A stretch of 64,000 nt of DNA from Sycobia sp. Sy_11 (GCA_018907035.1 JACCIC010000064.1:1472501-1536500), one strand, 5' to 3'; counted from the stretch's first letter, positions 21,459 through 33,712 are shown. The notes: generated by a model not told the origin, from the sequence alone. Numbers and translations: made by a program.

Positions 21459-22809
21459 TTCCTCTTTTTATGGACATTCCTGGTCTCGTTCTTCGCTCCC
21501 GCTGTATATCACTATTGTGCTCTGGTGTTTGCATCTCCCGATTGGCCGAGCCAACATGATCCCTTCTATCTGTCGATCGTCTCAAGAGATTCAACTGCTT
21601 TTTGTCTTTATTCCCCTGGTGTTCGACAGCCGCCATGTCCTCCATATCCAAATTTTCCTGATCTATCTCTGCCATTTTTACGCGCGAGAAAGAGACATTT
21701 GGCTGGGATGCCAGCCTCGGACTGAGCGACTCCTCTGCTGAAGGCGGGTGTTTATACTTTCGCATGAGCTCTCACTTCAACTCGACTTGCTGACCCAGTT
21801 TCTGTAGTTGCGCGTAACAGTGAAACTGATCGCGATTGCTCTTGCTAATAAATTCTGCATGTAAATTCCTATAGATCTGGTCCAATTGGTCTGATTCCAG
21901 CATGGGCGGGGCGAATTTATTAGCAATTGCCCTCATAGATGAGAGGTACGTTGCAATCGGCTCTTTAGGTCTTTGCGTCCTGTTCCTGAACTCGTCTGCT
22001 AATCTCATCTTGTAGTTCAATGGACGGTATTGCAGGCGTAACGCCTCATTCACCTCCGTGACAGATGTCCATTGGTTACTGATCGGCCTTGTCCAAATAA
22101 GTACATCGTCAGCAAAGATCACCGGGACCATCTGAAGAAGATCACGGTCTGTCAGTCTTAAACTTGATTGGCATTCTTTTACGCAATGGATGAATTCATC
22201 AACATCCTCCTTTTGTCCACCATTAAGTGCAATCTTGAACTTGGTCAACAAGCCGGAGGTTCGGTTTTCCCGTAACAGAGGTGATTCTCTTATGGGCGAC
22301 GCGGGTCGTCTATTTATTACTTGCACGTCGTGAGCATCACTACCTGGCCTAGGCGCATCGTTGGCGCCGTGTGTCGAGTAATATCCATACATGAGCGGCA
22401 TGAGCGGCATCCCATGAGGTTCCGGCCAATGTTGTTGCATATACAGATTAAACCACGGAATATTGCAATTAAAATTGGGATTAATATTACGTGAGGTATC
22501 ATAATTACTTTCGGAACTAAGATTAGGGGCGGTATTATAATTATGTGCGGTATTACAACTAGGGTTGGTTCCTTGAGTCTGGCTCAAGTCTTCTCGTTGT
22601 TGCGTTATCCCAGGGTTTCCTCTGCTCCTGAGTGCTGCGGGAGTTGTCATCGGTTCCTCCGTGTTTGGACGAGAAGCGCCATTTAGCATGTTCCATAGCT
22701 GTGCCAGAATTAACTCTTCTATTGAGTCTTTAGACATTTTAGGTACTGCTCCAGCAGGAGCGGGATTATCCGCTGCTTCCTTTTCCATTAAACTTCGAAA
22801 TTGAATCAA
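21433..22809 (-). pseudogene. Gypsy Gag with one in-frame stop
   Basis: A minus-strand frame of 345 codons (22809-21772) ends in TGA and continues in the same phase to 21433. The start used is the first Met (MIQFRSLMEKEA). The N-terminal third is Asn/Pro/Ser-rich. The core, about residues 185-345, has FKIALNGGQKEDVDEFIHCV, NQWTSVTEVNEALRLQYRP and PKEPIATYLSSMRAIANKF, a retrotransposon Gag fold pattern. After the stop the chain is charged (ERRTRPGMSIKRG). A degenerate zinc knuckle (CWLGQSGD) is visible in the neighbouring frame near 21555. Confidence 0.8.
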
Positions 22810-25190
22810 AATTCAATTTAATTTACTTGAATCCTGTAGATAAAGTATTGTTTATTAATAATTTAATTTATTACTAATTGATTAATTTAATTTTAATAGT
22901 TAAACACTATTTTAGTTAATTATTTACTCTTATTACTTCTTATTAATTCTAATTATTTTAAATTTTTATTATTTTAACTAATTAATTTTTTATTATTTAA
23001 TTAATTAATCCTTTTATGATTTTATTTAATTAATTGGTTGTTATTTAATAAATGAATCCTTTTATTATTATATTTAATTAATTTTTATTAGCTATAAGTG
23101 AATTCAGTGGATGTGTTCATGCAATCATCCCTACTCTGTGATTGCTGTATGACAATTTTTATTTTATGGTTGAAACTTTCTTTTCAAATGAAACAAGATC
23201 CAAAGTAGAAAATATAAGGTACTAATAGCAGTGACACTCCAACAACACTTTTTAGTGTTGTTATAACATACATGAAATATTGTTTAAGAAAGGTTTCTTG
23301 CCTGTGATGCGATATTCACTGACACTACAACTAAGGTAGATATTATATTTCAAATAACCGGTAATATTATTATTATTTCATAATCATTATATCTATCCTA
23401 GTCACCAGTAATTTAAATATCCTATTGTTTCCTAATTTTAGTTTGTTTAATTATTCCCTAACAGCACCAAATGTTTATTATTACTTCCTGGACTTAAATC
23501 CTCTAGTATGTAATTGTGATAATTGAGCAGCTTACTTGTAATTTACTATACGTACCAATAACTTAAGCGTTGTGTTAATCAAGCAAGTATTATTATACTC
23601 AGTCTACCTTTGATGTTATTTTGACTTATTTGCTCCTTAACGAGTCATTGTATATAGTCCTATTTGATAGCTTAATTGGTATCGTACATAATCTAATAGC
23701 TTATCACTCTATTACTATTACTAAATACTGTATTATTTTTGAAATTTGTATTGCCAATACGCATATTCAATATGCTATTATACTTATAATTTGAAATTAC
23801 TTTTTTTAATTATCAATATGTTTAGTTCAAAAAAAAGAATTCAATTATTATTTATTTGCTCATCGTAAAAATGAAACATATAATTATTTTCTTTGATTCA
23901 CAAAATTCTTTGAAAGAAATATCTATGTTTGATCAACTCAAATTAACAGTCATCCTAAATTTCAAATATACAATATAATTCTTCTGGCAGTGATCACCTA
24001 AGGCGAATACTAACTGATTGTATATAGCTTGCAATAAGTAGAAAAATAATTATTGATTTGAGGAAAAAAAAGTTTTAACTCACTAAGAGGTTAAACTTAA
24101 ACAATATATATGAATGGTTATATTATAACAAGATGTTTTTTAATAATATGCTTTTATACATTATATTTTGTTTAATAATGATTACAGAAAATAAAAAAAT
24201 GCATATGAAAAGATTTTATATAGCTAAATTATAAAATTTAATACTACAACTTTCTAGCAATCTCCAATATTGCATATCTTTAAACTATTATAATTATTTT
24301 ATAAGGATAAATGCGGTATTTATGATGACTGTTCTTTTAAGCACAGCAATTACATATTATACTAAAGTATAAAAAAATGACATATTATGTAATCTAATAC
24401 TTCTATTTTTTTTCAGTATTGTAATCTCATTGTTTAGGTTCTCATGTTCCTTGCTCTCAAGTTAAATTACAACTAAAGTATTATTGATGGTCCATATTAT
24501 ACCAATTTTTAGAATAACATATTACTCTTAATAAATACAAAAATTAGAATTTGTATTATTTCCAACTACACTTTATTCCTCTGTCAAATGCAAGTAAAAA
24601 TTAATTTTGGGCTGTAGTAATTTTAAATCTTAATTATGAATTATACGTCCACATGTTCAATATGTAGTATCTTTATTTTATGACTTCTTGTTTTGATGTA
24701 ATATAATATAATTCTAATTTTAATATATGTTATTATGATATAAAATAAATTTAATATTCTCCCTAATTGACGCATAAGTTCAATAATTTTAATTTAAGTG
24801 TTTGCTTTTTCAATTTCTCATCTTTCTTAATTATACACCTTTAGCAGCTATATTTGTATATAATGTAAGCTTTATATTGTATGGCCAGTAATTTACCTTT
24901 TGCATAGATTGATAGATCTCAGAATATATTTTTGAAATATTATATTCTATTCTATAATTTTGCAATATAATATTCTATTATATAATTTTACAATATAACA
25001 GTCTATTATATATTTACTGCAAAATCAGTCCTACACTCATCCATATCCTGGAGGTTAGGTTACCTCTCTCTCATAGTACCTAGCACTGAATTTATAGCAA
25101 ATCAAATGTCCACTCACCTTTTTCTGTTTTTCTTCCTGAAACGTTGTGTTTTCAGACAGGATCTCTCTTTATCATTGCTCGATTCAGTCG
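22810..25190. other. Gypsy leader and AT-rich DNA
   Basis: 22810-23460 is the very A+T-rich leader of the Gypsy element, full of TTAATTAATT words. 23472-25190 should start with its 5' LTR but has no coding content. I see nothing else supportable. Confidence 0.35.
23461..23471 (-). promoter_or_regulatory. Primer-binding site and 5' LTR edge of the Gypsy element
   Basis: The minus strand reads ...AATAAACA, AT, TTGG-TGCTGTTAGGG, so a TGGTGCTGT primer site (23461-23469) lies two bases inside an LTR that would begin TGTTTATTATTAC at 23472 on the plus strand. The same two-base spacing is seen at 49481-49482. The outer end of this LTR is not identified. Confidence 0.4.
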
Positions 25191-25239
25191 ATCAAAAAGT
25201 TTTTTTTTTAAGTTTGTTTTGAGATGGCTTTTTATGGCT

Positions 25240-25745
25240 TTCTCTTTCTAAATATTCAATTATACTCGCGATCAGAGGGCGGATCCCTGTAGATCTCCTG
25301 AAATACTCACTCAGGAAGAGAAGTGAAAAGGAGAACTTACTCCGCGCTCTCCACTCGACCCTCACTCCTCGGTGATGACTCGTACGCCGTGGCAGGAGTC
25401 TCGGGATGACTGTTATCGGCCTTATTTTTGATTCCTCCTCCCCGCAGGGTTGCCTCTCGCACGGGACCTGCACTTGTCCTCATGCACGGAAATGGAGGTT
25501 ACCCTCACCGTTCGTGAGCCTTCGATGGCTTCTTGCGGCCCCGCTTCTGGGCTACTTCGCACCAGAATCTGCTCAAGAGAGAGCGCTGTCGCTTGCTCGG
25601 GCTCCAAAAAGGCAAGAGAGAGAAATATATTTCTGTAAACCCGTCACCGACCGCGGCCCTCCTGAAACGGCATAGCGGGGAAGAGTATTTCTCCCCACCC
25701 ATCTCCGCTCGTTATGGTTCGCGACTCCCGGGTAATATGGTCGAG
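25240..25745. other. GC-rich island containing the second 100-bp repeat
   Basis: Higher G+C than its surroundings, with overlapping short ORFs on both strands and no recognised motif. It could be an LTR or a host promoter/first exon. Confidence 0.3.
25358..25453 (+). repeat. GC-rich 100-bp repeat, right copy
   Basis: CCTCACTCCTCGGTGATGAC to CCCGCAGGGTT, a direct copy of 16045-16145. It lies 9.3 kb downstream. Confidence 0.8.
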
Positions 25746-25857
25746 TAAATGAGACAAAAATAATTTATATTTGTCGTTCGAATTTACTCGGAACGATTAT
25801 TCGGATCGTTAATATTAATATGAAAATATCTTATTCGATGAACGCATTTCCCGCTTT

Positions 25858-25858
<1 letters not shown>

Positions 25859-25905
<47 letters not shown>
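25859..25905. repeat. (TA)n microsatellite
   Basis: About 47 bases of alternating A and T. Confidence 0.95.
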
Positions 25906-25907
<2 letters not shown>

Positions 25908-26265
25908 AAATTTTATATTTCTTTGATTAACATAAAGGGATAAGTGTATCCAATAAGGATTTATATACATATATATGTATACAAAAACATTGTTTTTTTT
26001 TGTCTTGCGTGGATATGGTAGTAAGGCATTTATTTAAAATCAAATATAAATTTTTGAGATTTTGCTATATTCCCGGAGGGCCTATTGACAGAACCTGCTC
26101 TTGAATAAGAGAAAATTATTTATGGAGTTTTTTTTTAAAGTTGTGTATCACAAATAAATAAATAAAAATTTATTAATATTAAAATTTTCAAAGTACTTTT
26201 CTTCATATTATGGAAAAATTTGAAAACATTAAATTGCTGCTATTATTTCTACGTGATAATATATA
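25906..26265. other. AT-rich DNA, no gene seen
   Basis: Short A+T-rich spacer between a microsatellite and the mariner at 26266. Confidence 0.4.
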
Positions 26266-27539
26266 TTAGGTTATCAAAGATCTCCCTTCCGCTTTTTTGC
26301 TCTTTATCCAATGCTTTATAAAAAGTGTTACAGTGGTCGGATTTACTTCGAATATGCGCCGTTTTATTCGATAATCTGTTTCCATCTAGACGGCAACTTC
26401 ATAATACCCCTCTCTCGTAGAAACCCCTCTCCTTATTTGCGATGAACTCGGACAGCCACTTTTCACAAGCCTCTTTTGAGTCCAACGTTACACCACCTAG
26501 GGCGTTCGACATGGGCAGGAACAGGTGGTAATCACTTGGCGCTATGTTCGGACTATATGGTGGATGCGAGAAAACCTCCCATCCGAACTCCCATAGCTTC
26601 TGACGAGACATCAGGAAGTATGTGGTCTGTCATTGTCCTGGTCGAACATTAAACCCTTCCTGTTGGCCAATTGTGGACGCTTCTGGTCCATAGCCTGCTT
26701 CAAGCGCTCCAGTTGTTCACAGTAGGTGGTAGAGTTAAGCGTCTGGCCATATGGGAGCAGCTCATAGTCGATAATTCCCTTCCACCCACCAAACACACAG
26801 GAAAACCTTCCCGGCCGTCAATCCCGGCTTGGCCACTGTTTGGAACGGTCTAACGGCCTTGGACCACGGCCTTTATCACTTGATACTGTCATATGTGATT
26901 CATTTTTCGTGACCAGTCATCAGTCGCTTCAAAAATGGGTCGAGTTCGTTCCGTTTCAGCAGCACATAGCAAGCGTTCATTCGGTCCAGAAGGTTTTTTT
27001 GCGTCAAATCTTGCGGCACCCAAACATCAACCTTTCTTTTGAATCCAGCCTTCTGCAGATAATTTCAAATAGTTTGTTGACTAACTCTTATCTCGTGGGC
27101 CATGTCACTAGATGCCACATGCCGGTCTGACTCGATAAATTCCATAATTTGATCGGTATTCGTCGTCACAGGTATTCCGCCGGTTGGCTTATCCATGGTG
27201 TCGTTTACACCGGCTCTGAAGCGTCGAAAGCATTCCTCTGCGGTTCGAAGTGAGAGCGTGCCATCTCTGAAAACACCATTAATCTGACGGAACGTTTTTC
27301 TAACGGATTAAACGGAAGGAAAACTTTAAAATAGCGCGAATTTCGGCCTTAGTGAACTCCATGTTTACACGTCTAGAAGTTTTGCACGCAATATCTAAAC
27401 TAATCATGCATAGCGTCGTTTTGTAAGTTATGTCAAGACCTTTTAAATGATGTATAGTATTGCCAGATGTGAGCTTTATAGCGCTTTGTACATACCCGCG
27501 AAATTCATAAGAAAAAAAGTGGAAGGGAGATATTTGACA

Positions 27540-27545
<6 letters not shown>
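26266..27545 (-). mobile_element. mariner transposon with both terminal repeats
   Basis: Left end TTAGGTTATCAAAGATCTCC and the reverse complement of the right end TAAGGTTGTCAAATATCTCC form terminal inverted repeats of about 32 bp. The length, 1280 bp, is normal for mariner. It lies in TA-rich DNA, as expected for a TA-target transposon, and a (TA)n tract starts at its right end. The transposase inside is broken, so it could move only in trans. Confidence 0.9.
26343..27362 (-). pseudogene. mariner transposase, inactive
   Basis: Starts with MEFTKAEIRAIL at 27362 and ends with NGAYSK at the TAA at 26345-26343, about 340 codons, the family's usual length. Visible are EECFRRFRAG (helix-turn-helix region), VWVPQDLTQKNLLDRM, TGHEK, GGWKGIIDYELLPYGQTLN, FDQDNDRPHTS and YSPNIAPSDYHLF. 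mariner enzymes cut and paste DNA with a D,D34D triad. Here the first Asp (TGDE) is His, and the next Trp codon is a stop. The second (DQDND) and third (PSDYH) are kept. There are also frameshifts, for example between 26596 and 26640. Confidence 0.88.

Positions 27546-27583
<38 letters not shown>
27544..27583. repeat. (TA)n microsatellite at the mariner border
   Basis: Directly continues the right terminal repeat of the mariner. Confidence 0.9.
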
Positions 27584-27584
<1 letters not shown>

Positions 27585-27989
27585 TTATATATATCTACAT
27601 ATATCTTATATTTTCATATTTTAAGTTAAATACAGAGACTATTTCGTTAGTGCTACCGACTCAAACTAAAGCAAAATAATGTTTGTCAAATGTTCCCTTC
27701 TTTAAGTAGACGTTGAAATAGAAATTTTTTATTCGAGAGCGACGATAGGAAAAATTATTAGGAGGCAATCTTAGTTTCCGACCTTCATCTTTAGTTGGCG
27801 ATAAAGTAGTATGAAAAGTCGGATGTGTCGGATCTAGTACTTACTGTTTAGTTTTGGCATTTACCATTAAAGTTCAGTTAACAGGCGCCTTCATTTGTGT
27901 AAACATTATAATTTTTTGAACAGTGAAAACTGAATCGTGATAAATCGTTTTTTTTTGACATGCCCTTTTGCACTATTATGATTTTAAAA

Positions 27990-28320
27990 AAAAAGTTTAG
28001 CGGAAAGTTATTGATTGCTTCAAGAATGTTATAGCGAACAAATCCATTGTTAACATCATCTAGAGAGTTTTTTCAACGGTTTAGAAATAAAGAACTCGCT
28101 TATAAGTTAGGAGTCAACGACAGATCAGATGGCAAACGTTTCCTTGCAATGACAAAGATTCATAAAGAAGGAAAATGGATACCACATGATCTGATCGAAA
28201 GTACCATTATGAATTGATACAACATTGCACTGTCCTTGTTTGCCAAGCAAAAAAAGTATACGAAAGACACGACAATTTTCTATTGCCGTGAACGTGCGCC
28301 TTACATAGTGTCAACTGCTA
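27990..28320 (+). pseudogene. mariner transposase fragment, second lineage
   Basis: The plus-strand frame reads RFRNKELAYKLGVNDRSDG, then KIHKEGKWIPHDLIEST, a stop, and LFAKQKKYTKDT. LAxxLGV and GKWVPHEL are landmarks of the second DNA-binding helix-turn-helix and linker of mariner transposases. The catalytic domain is missing and no terminal repeats are found. The wording differs from the mariner at 26266, so it comes from another subfamily. Confidence 0.65.
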
Positions 28321-28405
28321 CACAAACGAGCCAAAGAAACGTCATAGTTACGTCAGCATAAATTAGTGTACGCATTTGCGTACGTCACGACCTGTGACGT
28401 AAGTA

Positions 28406-28408
<3 letters not shown>

Positions 28409-28459
<51 letters not shown>
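28409..28459. repeat. (TA)n microsatellite
   Basis: About 51 bases of TA. Confidence 0.95.
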
Positions 28460-28463
<4 letters not shown>

Positions 28464-29408
28464 ACGATTTTGTTCAATGCGAGGTTGCTGTTTTCGTTTC
28501 AATTATACAGAGACTAAGCCAAATAATATCTAATGTGCGCACGAGCAACAGAAAACAATTCAGACCTAATCACCAAGAACAATTTCATAATGCAAACGAA
28601 TGTTTTATTCTGCAAGAAATCAAGACTTTCTTTTCTTGTGTTGTAGTAATCTTAAATTAAGTCTTATGATTTTGTGCTAAAATGGATATTCCATAATTAG
28701 TTAAAAAAAAATTTTTAATAATTAATGCTTATATAATATTGTAACAAATAGTGCGTGAGAATAAAAAGAGAAAACCCATTAATTGTCTGAAACATTAAAA
28801 ATATAAATAATAATATAAATCAAAAATAGAAAATTAAATTTTTGAAATTCAATGCTAAAATAAAATAACAGAAAATAAAAGTTGAGGTACTAAATGCTTG
28901 GCAAAAATTTATATGCAAAATAAGAAACAATGTACTATTGCAAAATAAACTTTGCTCTTATTTTTACCACCAAATGGAATATTTGAAAGCTACATATGTA
29001 AAATGAAAAAGAATATACTACTGATTTGTTTATATATTAAGAACAAAGTTGCAAATGCAATATAATTTTATTCTTTCGTGATAATAAATTCTTGTTGTGC
29101 GCGGTCAGACAATTAAATAATGCGATGGATTTTATTTCTCGGCCTGTGGTAATACTGCGAAAATTATAACATTCTCGCCGTTAGTTAAATGACAATATGC
29201 GCTATCAGTACATAATCCAGCAGTTTTAGTTAACCGGAGGATGAACTGCATTAGAGATACCAGAAGCAACTATCTGGTGGACAGTACATAACAGTAGATA
29301 ACACTGCGTACCTGTAACTCTGCCACCATAATAGTAGACCCCTACTCTATCGATTAAGAATTTGATGAACGTATACAAATACTTATATACGTACGCACGC
29401 CCGCACAA

Positions 29409-29410
<2 letters not shown>
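28460..29410. other. AT-rich DNA, no gene seen
   Basis: A+T-rich with a slightly GC-richer patch at 29090-29340. No motif is readable. Confidence 0.4.

Positions 29411-29448
<38 letters not shown>
29411..29448. repeat. (TA)n microsatellite
   Basis: About 38 bases of TA, followed by ACGCGTATATGT-like degenerate repeats to about 29530. Confidence 0.9.
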
Positions 29449-29451
<3 letters not shown>

Positions 29452-29635
29452 GTAATATATACGCGTATATGTATGTACGCGTATATATGCGTATATGTGT
29501 GTACGGGTATATATGCGTATGTGTGTATATATCGGCAAACAAGTATATATTCATATAGGTTACATTAAATTCCAAAAGGAAAATAAAAGGAATATTCTTG
29601 AAATAATATAATAATTCGTAATGAATGATATTAAA

Positions 29636-29668
29636 TTAATAAATACTCTTATCGGTCTTACAGTATAA
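29636..29668 (-). repeat. PLE-type terminal motif
   Basis: TTAATAAATACTCTTATCGG then TCTTACAGT matches the PLE left end at 5350-5382 in orientation and order. Only the end is present. Confidence 0.45.
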
Positions 29669-29669
29669 T

Positions 29670-30180
29670 AATTATATTAATAATAATAAAATAATTATTG
29701 TTTTACTCGTTTTTCTTATAACGATAATTAATAATATTACGATATAATAATATTATAATAATATTCTTATTATAGTTAACTAGTAATCAAAAGAGTTGTT
29801 TAATGAAAATCTAAGAATCTAATATAAATAAACAACCTATTTAGTTTTACATTATTATTATTAACAATTATATTACATAATTACTATTTTCAAACAACTA
29901 CAAATTTGAAGCTTGTAATCATTAAAATTTGTATTAATCAATTAATTATTATACGAATTACTAACAGTAATATATTTAAAAGACATAAATAATATATGTT
30001 AATTAACTTATGACTATATAAAAATATCTGAATTGAAAATACTTTTCGAAATAAATATTGAATAGTTTTATGACAACGATAACATGGAATTCGGGATAGA
30101 GGAAAAGGTTAAATAATACACTCTAATATTTTCGCGCTAAAATTACCAACTTGCTTCGGCATAAAAACCTCTACGGTAAA
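29670..30180. other. AT-rich DNA, no gene seen
   Basis: Dense AATAATTATT-type sequence; probably the inner part of an old PLE end, without coding content. Confidence 0.3.
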
Positions 30181-31030
30181 CGAGGAAAAGCCGGAGCAAG
30201 TGTACTTTATTAATAAAATAAAATTCAAAAGGAGTATCTACATATATAAATATAATGTAAAATATAATATTTTAATATTTTAATATTAAACTAAAATGTA
30301 CAAATTTTCGCACTCATGAGCAAATCGTATAAATACGTGCGTGCACGCGTACAATCGAACACACGCAAACACCGCGCACACATTCAAACCTTGTCCGGCG
30401 CAGTTGTGTGTTGTTTCTCAGGACGGTCGGTCGCTGGTATTGAAACGGAAGCCAGTCCAAGAACCCTCAAACGTGTCGCGGTGCTCCGACGTCTCGGAAA
30501 CGGGTACAGCCCTTGCCCCACGTACGTAACCGGGCGATCTTTAGACACCCGCAATGGACGCCTTTACCAGATCGCCGCACTTGGCTGGCTTTGAACGATG
30601 GTTCGTTCACAAAGACGGCTCCCTTGAGCGTCTTGTCCATTCGACTTTTTACACACCCGCGTAGCACCAAACACTGCTCACAGGTTACAAATTACACGCA
30701 CACGTACAATAAATATACACACTAAGACCGCGATACTTGTATACACGCTCGAACTCGGTGGAATCGTCCGATCGTTGCTTAGAAACTCAACTCTACGCGA
30801 AGATGAATCGACTCACGAAAAGACGCGATGATTTTTGAGTTAGCTCCACACACAACGATGAACGAAATTCAACTGCACAATTTTTGCTGCAGCAAAATGC
30901 TGTTTCTATTCTTATACCTATGAACGCGGCGTAAGGCCGAGCAAGCCTGGGAATCCCCATCATTAGGGTGCTCCTCCCACGTCGAGCCCTACAGCCTCGC
31001 GCACTACCTTTCACTCGTGTATTTCACACC
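30181..31030. other. GC-richer island, unassigned
   Basis: About 850 bases with many CG dinucleotides. It starts after TTTATTAATAAAATAAAATT. No domain appears in six frames. A decayed minus-strand LTR would fit the composition, but no TG..CA ends could be placed. Confidence 0.25.
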
Positions 31031-31445
31031 ATTTATTTTTGAATATTTTCTAAATACGATCTATTTACTACATACCTACACATACATACGCACGCTTATA
31101 TACATATCTACGTACACCTACACATCATTTATACTTCTATATTATCTACGCGTATAATCGCCGTGAACAAATATTTAAACAAAAATATGCAAGTGTCTAT
31201 AAACTAAGGTAATGTAAATATTATAAAACATGAGTATGTTATAAATAAATGCCGTAACTTCCTTAATTTTTAAGATATAGTTACAATTCAAAAACGAAAA
31301 TGAACCATAATTTTTAGTAAACCAAATTAACCATATAACATACTCATGGTAAATATGCGAATATGTTTTTTATCGTATAACAGAAAATCGAACTGGAAAA
31401 ATTAACGATACGAGCTCGCGCTGTACTCATTCCCCATATGCTTCG

Positions 31446-31561
31446 GAAAAGTCGTAATTCTTCGCCCACCGCTGCATAATGCAACTACGTTTTTAAGGGA
31501 GGACGAGTAGATGAGATATCATGAGCTTATTGTTCCAAAACTGTTTTTTACGACTTTTCCA
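31446..31561. repeat. Short inverted repeat
   Basis: GGAAAAGTCGTAA at 31446 is mirrored by TTACGACTTTTCC ending at 31561, with GCTT outside both arms. Loop about 90 bases. It could be a small foldback element. Confidence 0.5.
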
Positions 31562-32275
31562 TAAGCGCAACGTTAGATTTTTCGTATATAAGGAAGAAGA
31601 AAAACGCAACGAGCATTCCAGTTTCGGGGTCCCTCCGGAGAAGCACTGTCTCAGAGAAAGCATTAGCGGTATATCTGACGCAGTCGTATTCTGGAACGTA
31701 CTCGGTATGTTGAGTAAAACGCTATTATAGCGATATACCGACAACTAGTACATTTGAAACATCGTGACTCCACGTGCCATTCCGTATCATCCGTGGTATA
31801 TTGGGAAAGGCTTTAGGCTGTACCCCGGTATGCGGCTGTGCGGAAGGCCCCAGTAATTGACAAGGCGCCTTGTGCGGTCTGTCAGTTCGGCGCTGCGACC
31901 ATTCGTATTCCCTTAATATACTAAACGTTGGGGTGAGCGCTCTCAGCGGTAACACGACGTATATATTACAGGAAGCGAAAACTGACCTACGCATCGGCGT
32001 TAGGCCAGCGGTACGCAGTGACCCTTCGCGTTTGAGTTTTTTTTTATTAATACGCCCTCACTATACAAGGAGCCGTTTTCAACCGTATTTTTCCTCATCC
32101 TAACCTTTACTTAGTCGTCTCACCGCGTGCTGAGCACTTCTACTACCGCCAGTTCAGTCCGCGCCTTATGTTAATAGAATATTTGCTGTAAAAAAAACGT
32201 TAAATAAATTCAAAAGTGAGTACTATTGTCTATATTATTTATAACTAATTCTCTACTCAGTGTTCGGGGTGTCCA

Positions 32276-32372
32276 TGGTATGATTGGATTCTGCGTAAGG
32301 TACTGATCGTTATCTAAGCATTTACGCGGTAAGATACCAGTATCACTCCTAACGGAATCCAATCATTTTGAC
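32276..32372. repeat. Small foldback element
   Basis: ATGATTGGATTC at the left pairs with GAATCCAATCAT at the right; TGCGTAAG and similar text inside also pairs in part. About 95 bases, typical of a tiny MITE or hairpin insertion. Confidence 0.55.
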
Positions 32373-32695
32373 CCCTACGCTTGGTAACGAATTTCGCAAG
32401 GTAAATTAGTTTTGGGATTATAAACTTAATCCGCGTCGCGAGTATCGCTTATGCAACCCTATCACTGCTAGTACGCGAGAGTGTAGGCTAAAAAGGGGTA
32501 CGTAAAACCGATAACTACGCGGTAACATTTTCTTTTGTTTCCGCCGGGAGGAGATTCTACTGCAATAACGAAATAACAGCCGCCACAAAGACCTATTTTG
32601 CAGAACAAGAGAAAGCGGATTAAAAAAACGGTGTTTAACGAGTTAGAAAAATTGGAACACCACTGGACCAAGTTTATGCAACTAAAAAAAGACTA

Positions 32696-32699
<4 letters not shown>

Positions 32700-32741
<42 letters not shown>
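32700..32741. repeat. (TA)n microsatellite
   Basis: About 42 bases of TA. Confidence 0.95.
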
Positions 32742-32743
<2 letters not shown>

Positions 32744-32970
32744 TAGCATCCCCCATCTCGGCTTCGCTCGAGATAATAATTGCACCGATTTCATAAACAA
32801 TTCAATAATACCTAAGTAGAAAGTACTCTATATACAAAAATCTATATTTCTATAAATCATTGATCGTAATTTGCCTATCATCGCTTCTGTATAAAAAGCT
32901 GCTTCAATGTAGCGTCCATTTCAAAAAATTGATGTTTTGCCGACCATTTTATGCAATATATATATAATAT

Positions 32971-33163
32971 ATTCAAGCGGTAGACCAAGATGTCCAAGGG
33001 TCTCGAGACGAAGTTTACAGAGAATATCATATTCGAACGAAATATATCACGACGACTGCTATAGAGAGTTTTCTGTTGGGGAGGTAGAATACAATGTCCA
33101 GGTATTCCGGGACGACTCCTACTGGGAGTGTGCGTGTTCGAGTGATAGAATACGAATCCTTCA
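32971..33163 (-). repeat. 60-bp satellite, array 3 left arm (minus orientation)
   Basis: About three units read on the minus strand, with TACCTGGACATTG and TTGTATTCTACC segments. The array flips strand near 33163 and continues to the right in plus orientation. Confidence 0.75.
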
Positions 33164-33670
33164 TAGAAGTCGTACTGACATACCTGGACATTGTTTCCCA
33201 CCACGAACCAACTATACACGAAATTGTCCGTAGAAGTCGTTCAAAAATACCTGGAAATCGCATTCTATGATCCGAACATGAAATATCCCGCAGAACTTTT
33301 CCCAACATACCTAAACATTGCTTTCTACCAACTAAACACGATAGTGCCAGTAGCAGTCGTCCCCAGAAATCTAGCATCGCTTCCTAATGATGAAACACAA
33401 TACTCCCCGGAGAAGTCGTTTGGAAAGACCTAGATATCGTATTTTACCTTCCCAATACGAATCTTCCCATAGAAGCTGATTTCCTCATACCTGGGTCTCG
33501 TTTTATATTAATTAAATACAATATTCCCCGTAGAAATCACCCAGAGACACCTGGACATTGCATTCTATTATCCTAATACACAACTGCCTATAGAAATCGT
33601 CTTGAGGCAACGAGATATCGTGATCAACCGGCCGTACATGCCAATACAATATTTATCAGTAGAAATCGTA
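33164..33670 (+). repeat. 60-bp satellite, array 3 right arm (plus orientation)
   Basis: About eight units of roughly 60 bases, each with (G/A)TAGAA.TCGT, ACCT.GA.ATCG and TTCTA..A..C.AA..C segments. Later units carry small indels, so the open frame fades after 33433. It is the longest array of this satellite in the window. Confidence 0.8.
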
Positions 33671-33711
33671 TTTAAAATGTGTATATATAATATGTGCAAT
33701 ATAATATACAT

Positions 33712-33712
<1 letters not shown>

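Larger units (their letters stand above)
16785..23471 (-). mobile_element. Degraded Ty3/Gypsy retrotransposon
   Basis: On the minus strand the order is primer-binding site (23461-23469), AT-rich leader, gag, protease, reverse transcriptase, RNase H, integrase, then a zinc-knuckle ORF remnant. The RT-RH-IN order marks the Ty3/Gypsy superfamily. All domains carry stops or shifts, and catalytic residues of protease and integrase are changed. A start of the 5' LTR is inferred at 23472; no matching 3' LTR is seen, so the element is incomplete or its end has been overwritten. Confidence 0.85.
31031..32699. other. Mixed unique DNA with small hairpins
   Basis: No gene is recognised. The 83-89-aa minus ORFs near 31493-31994 have no motif I can name. 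Two short inverted repeats are listed separately. Confidence 0.3.

Noticed and set aside
31493..31994. Minus-strand ORFs of 83 and 89 codons
   Set aside because: No recognised domain, and they overlap plus-strand frames of equal length.
33191..33433. Protein gene in the satellite array
   Set aside because: The open frame is explained by the 60-base period and is broken in later units; coding remains only a hypothesis in the findings.
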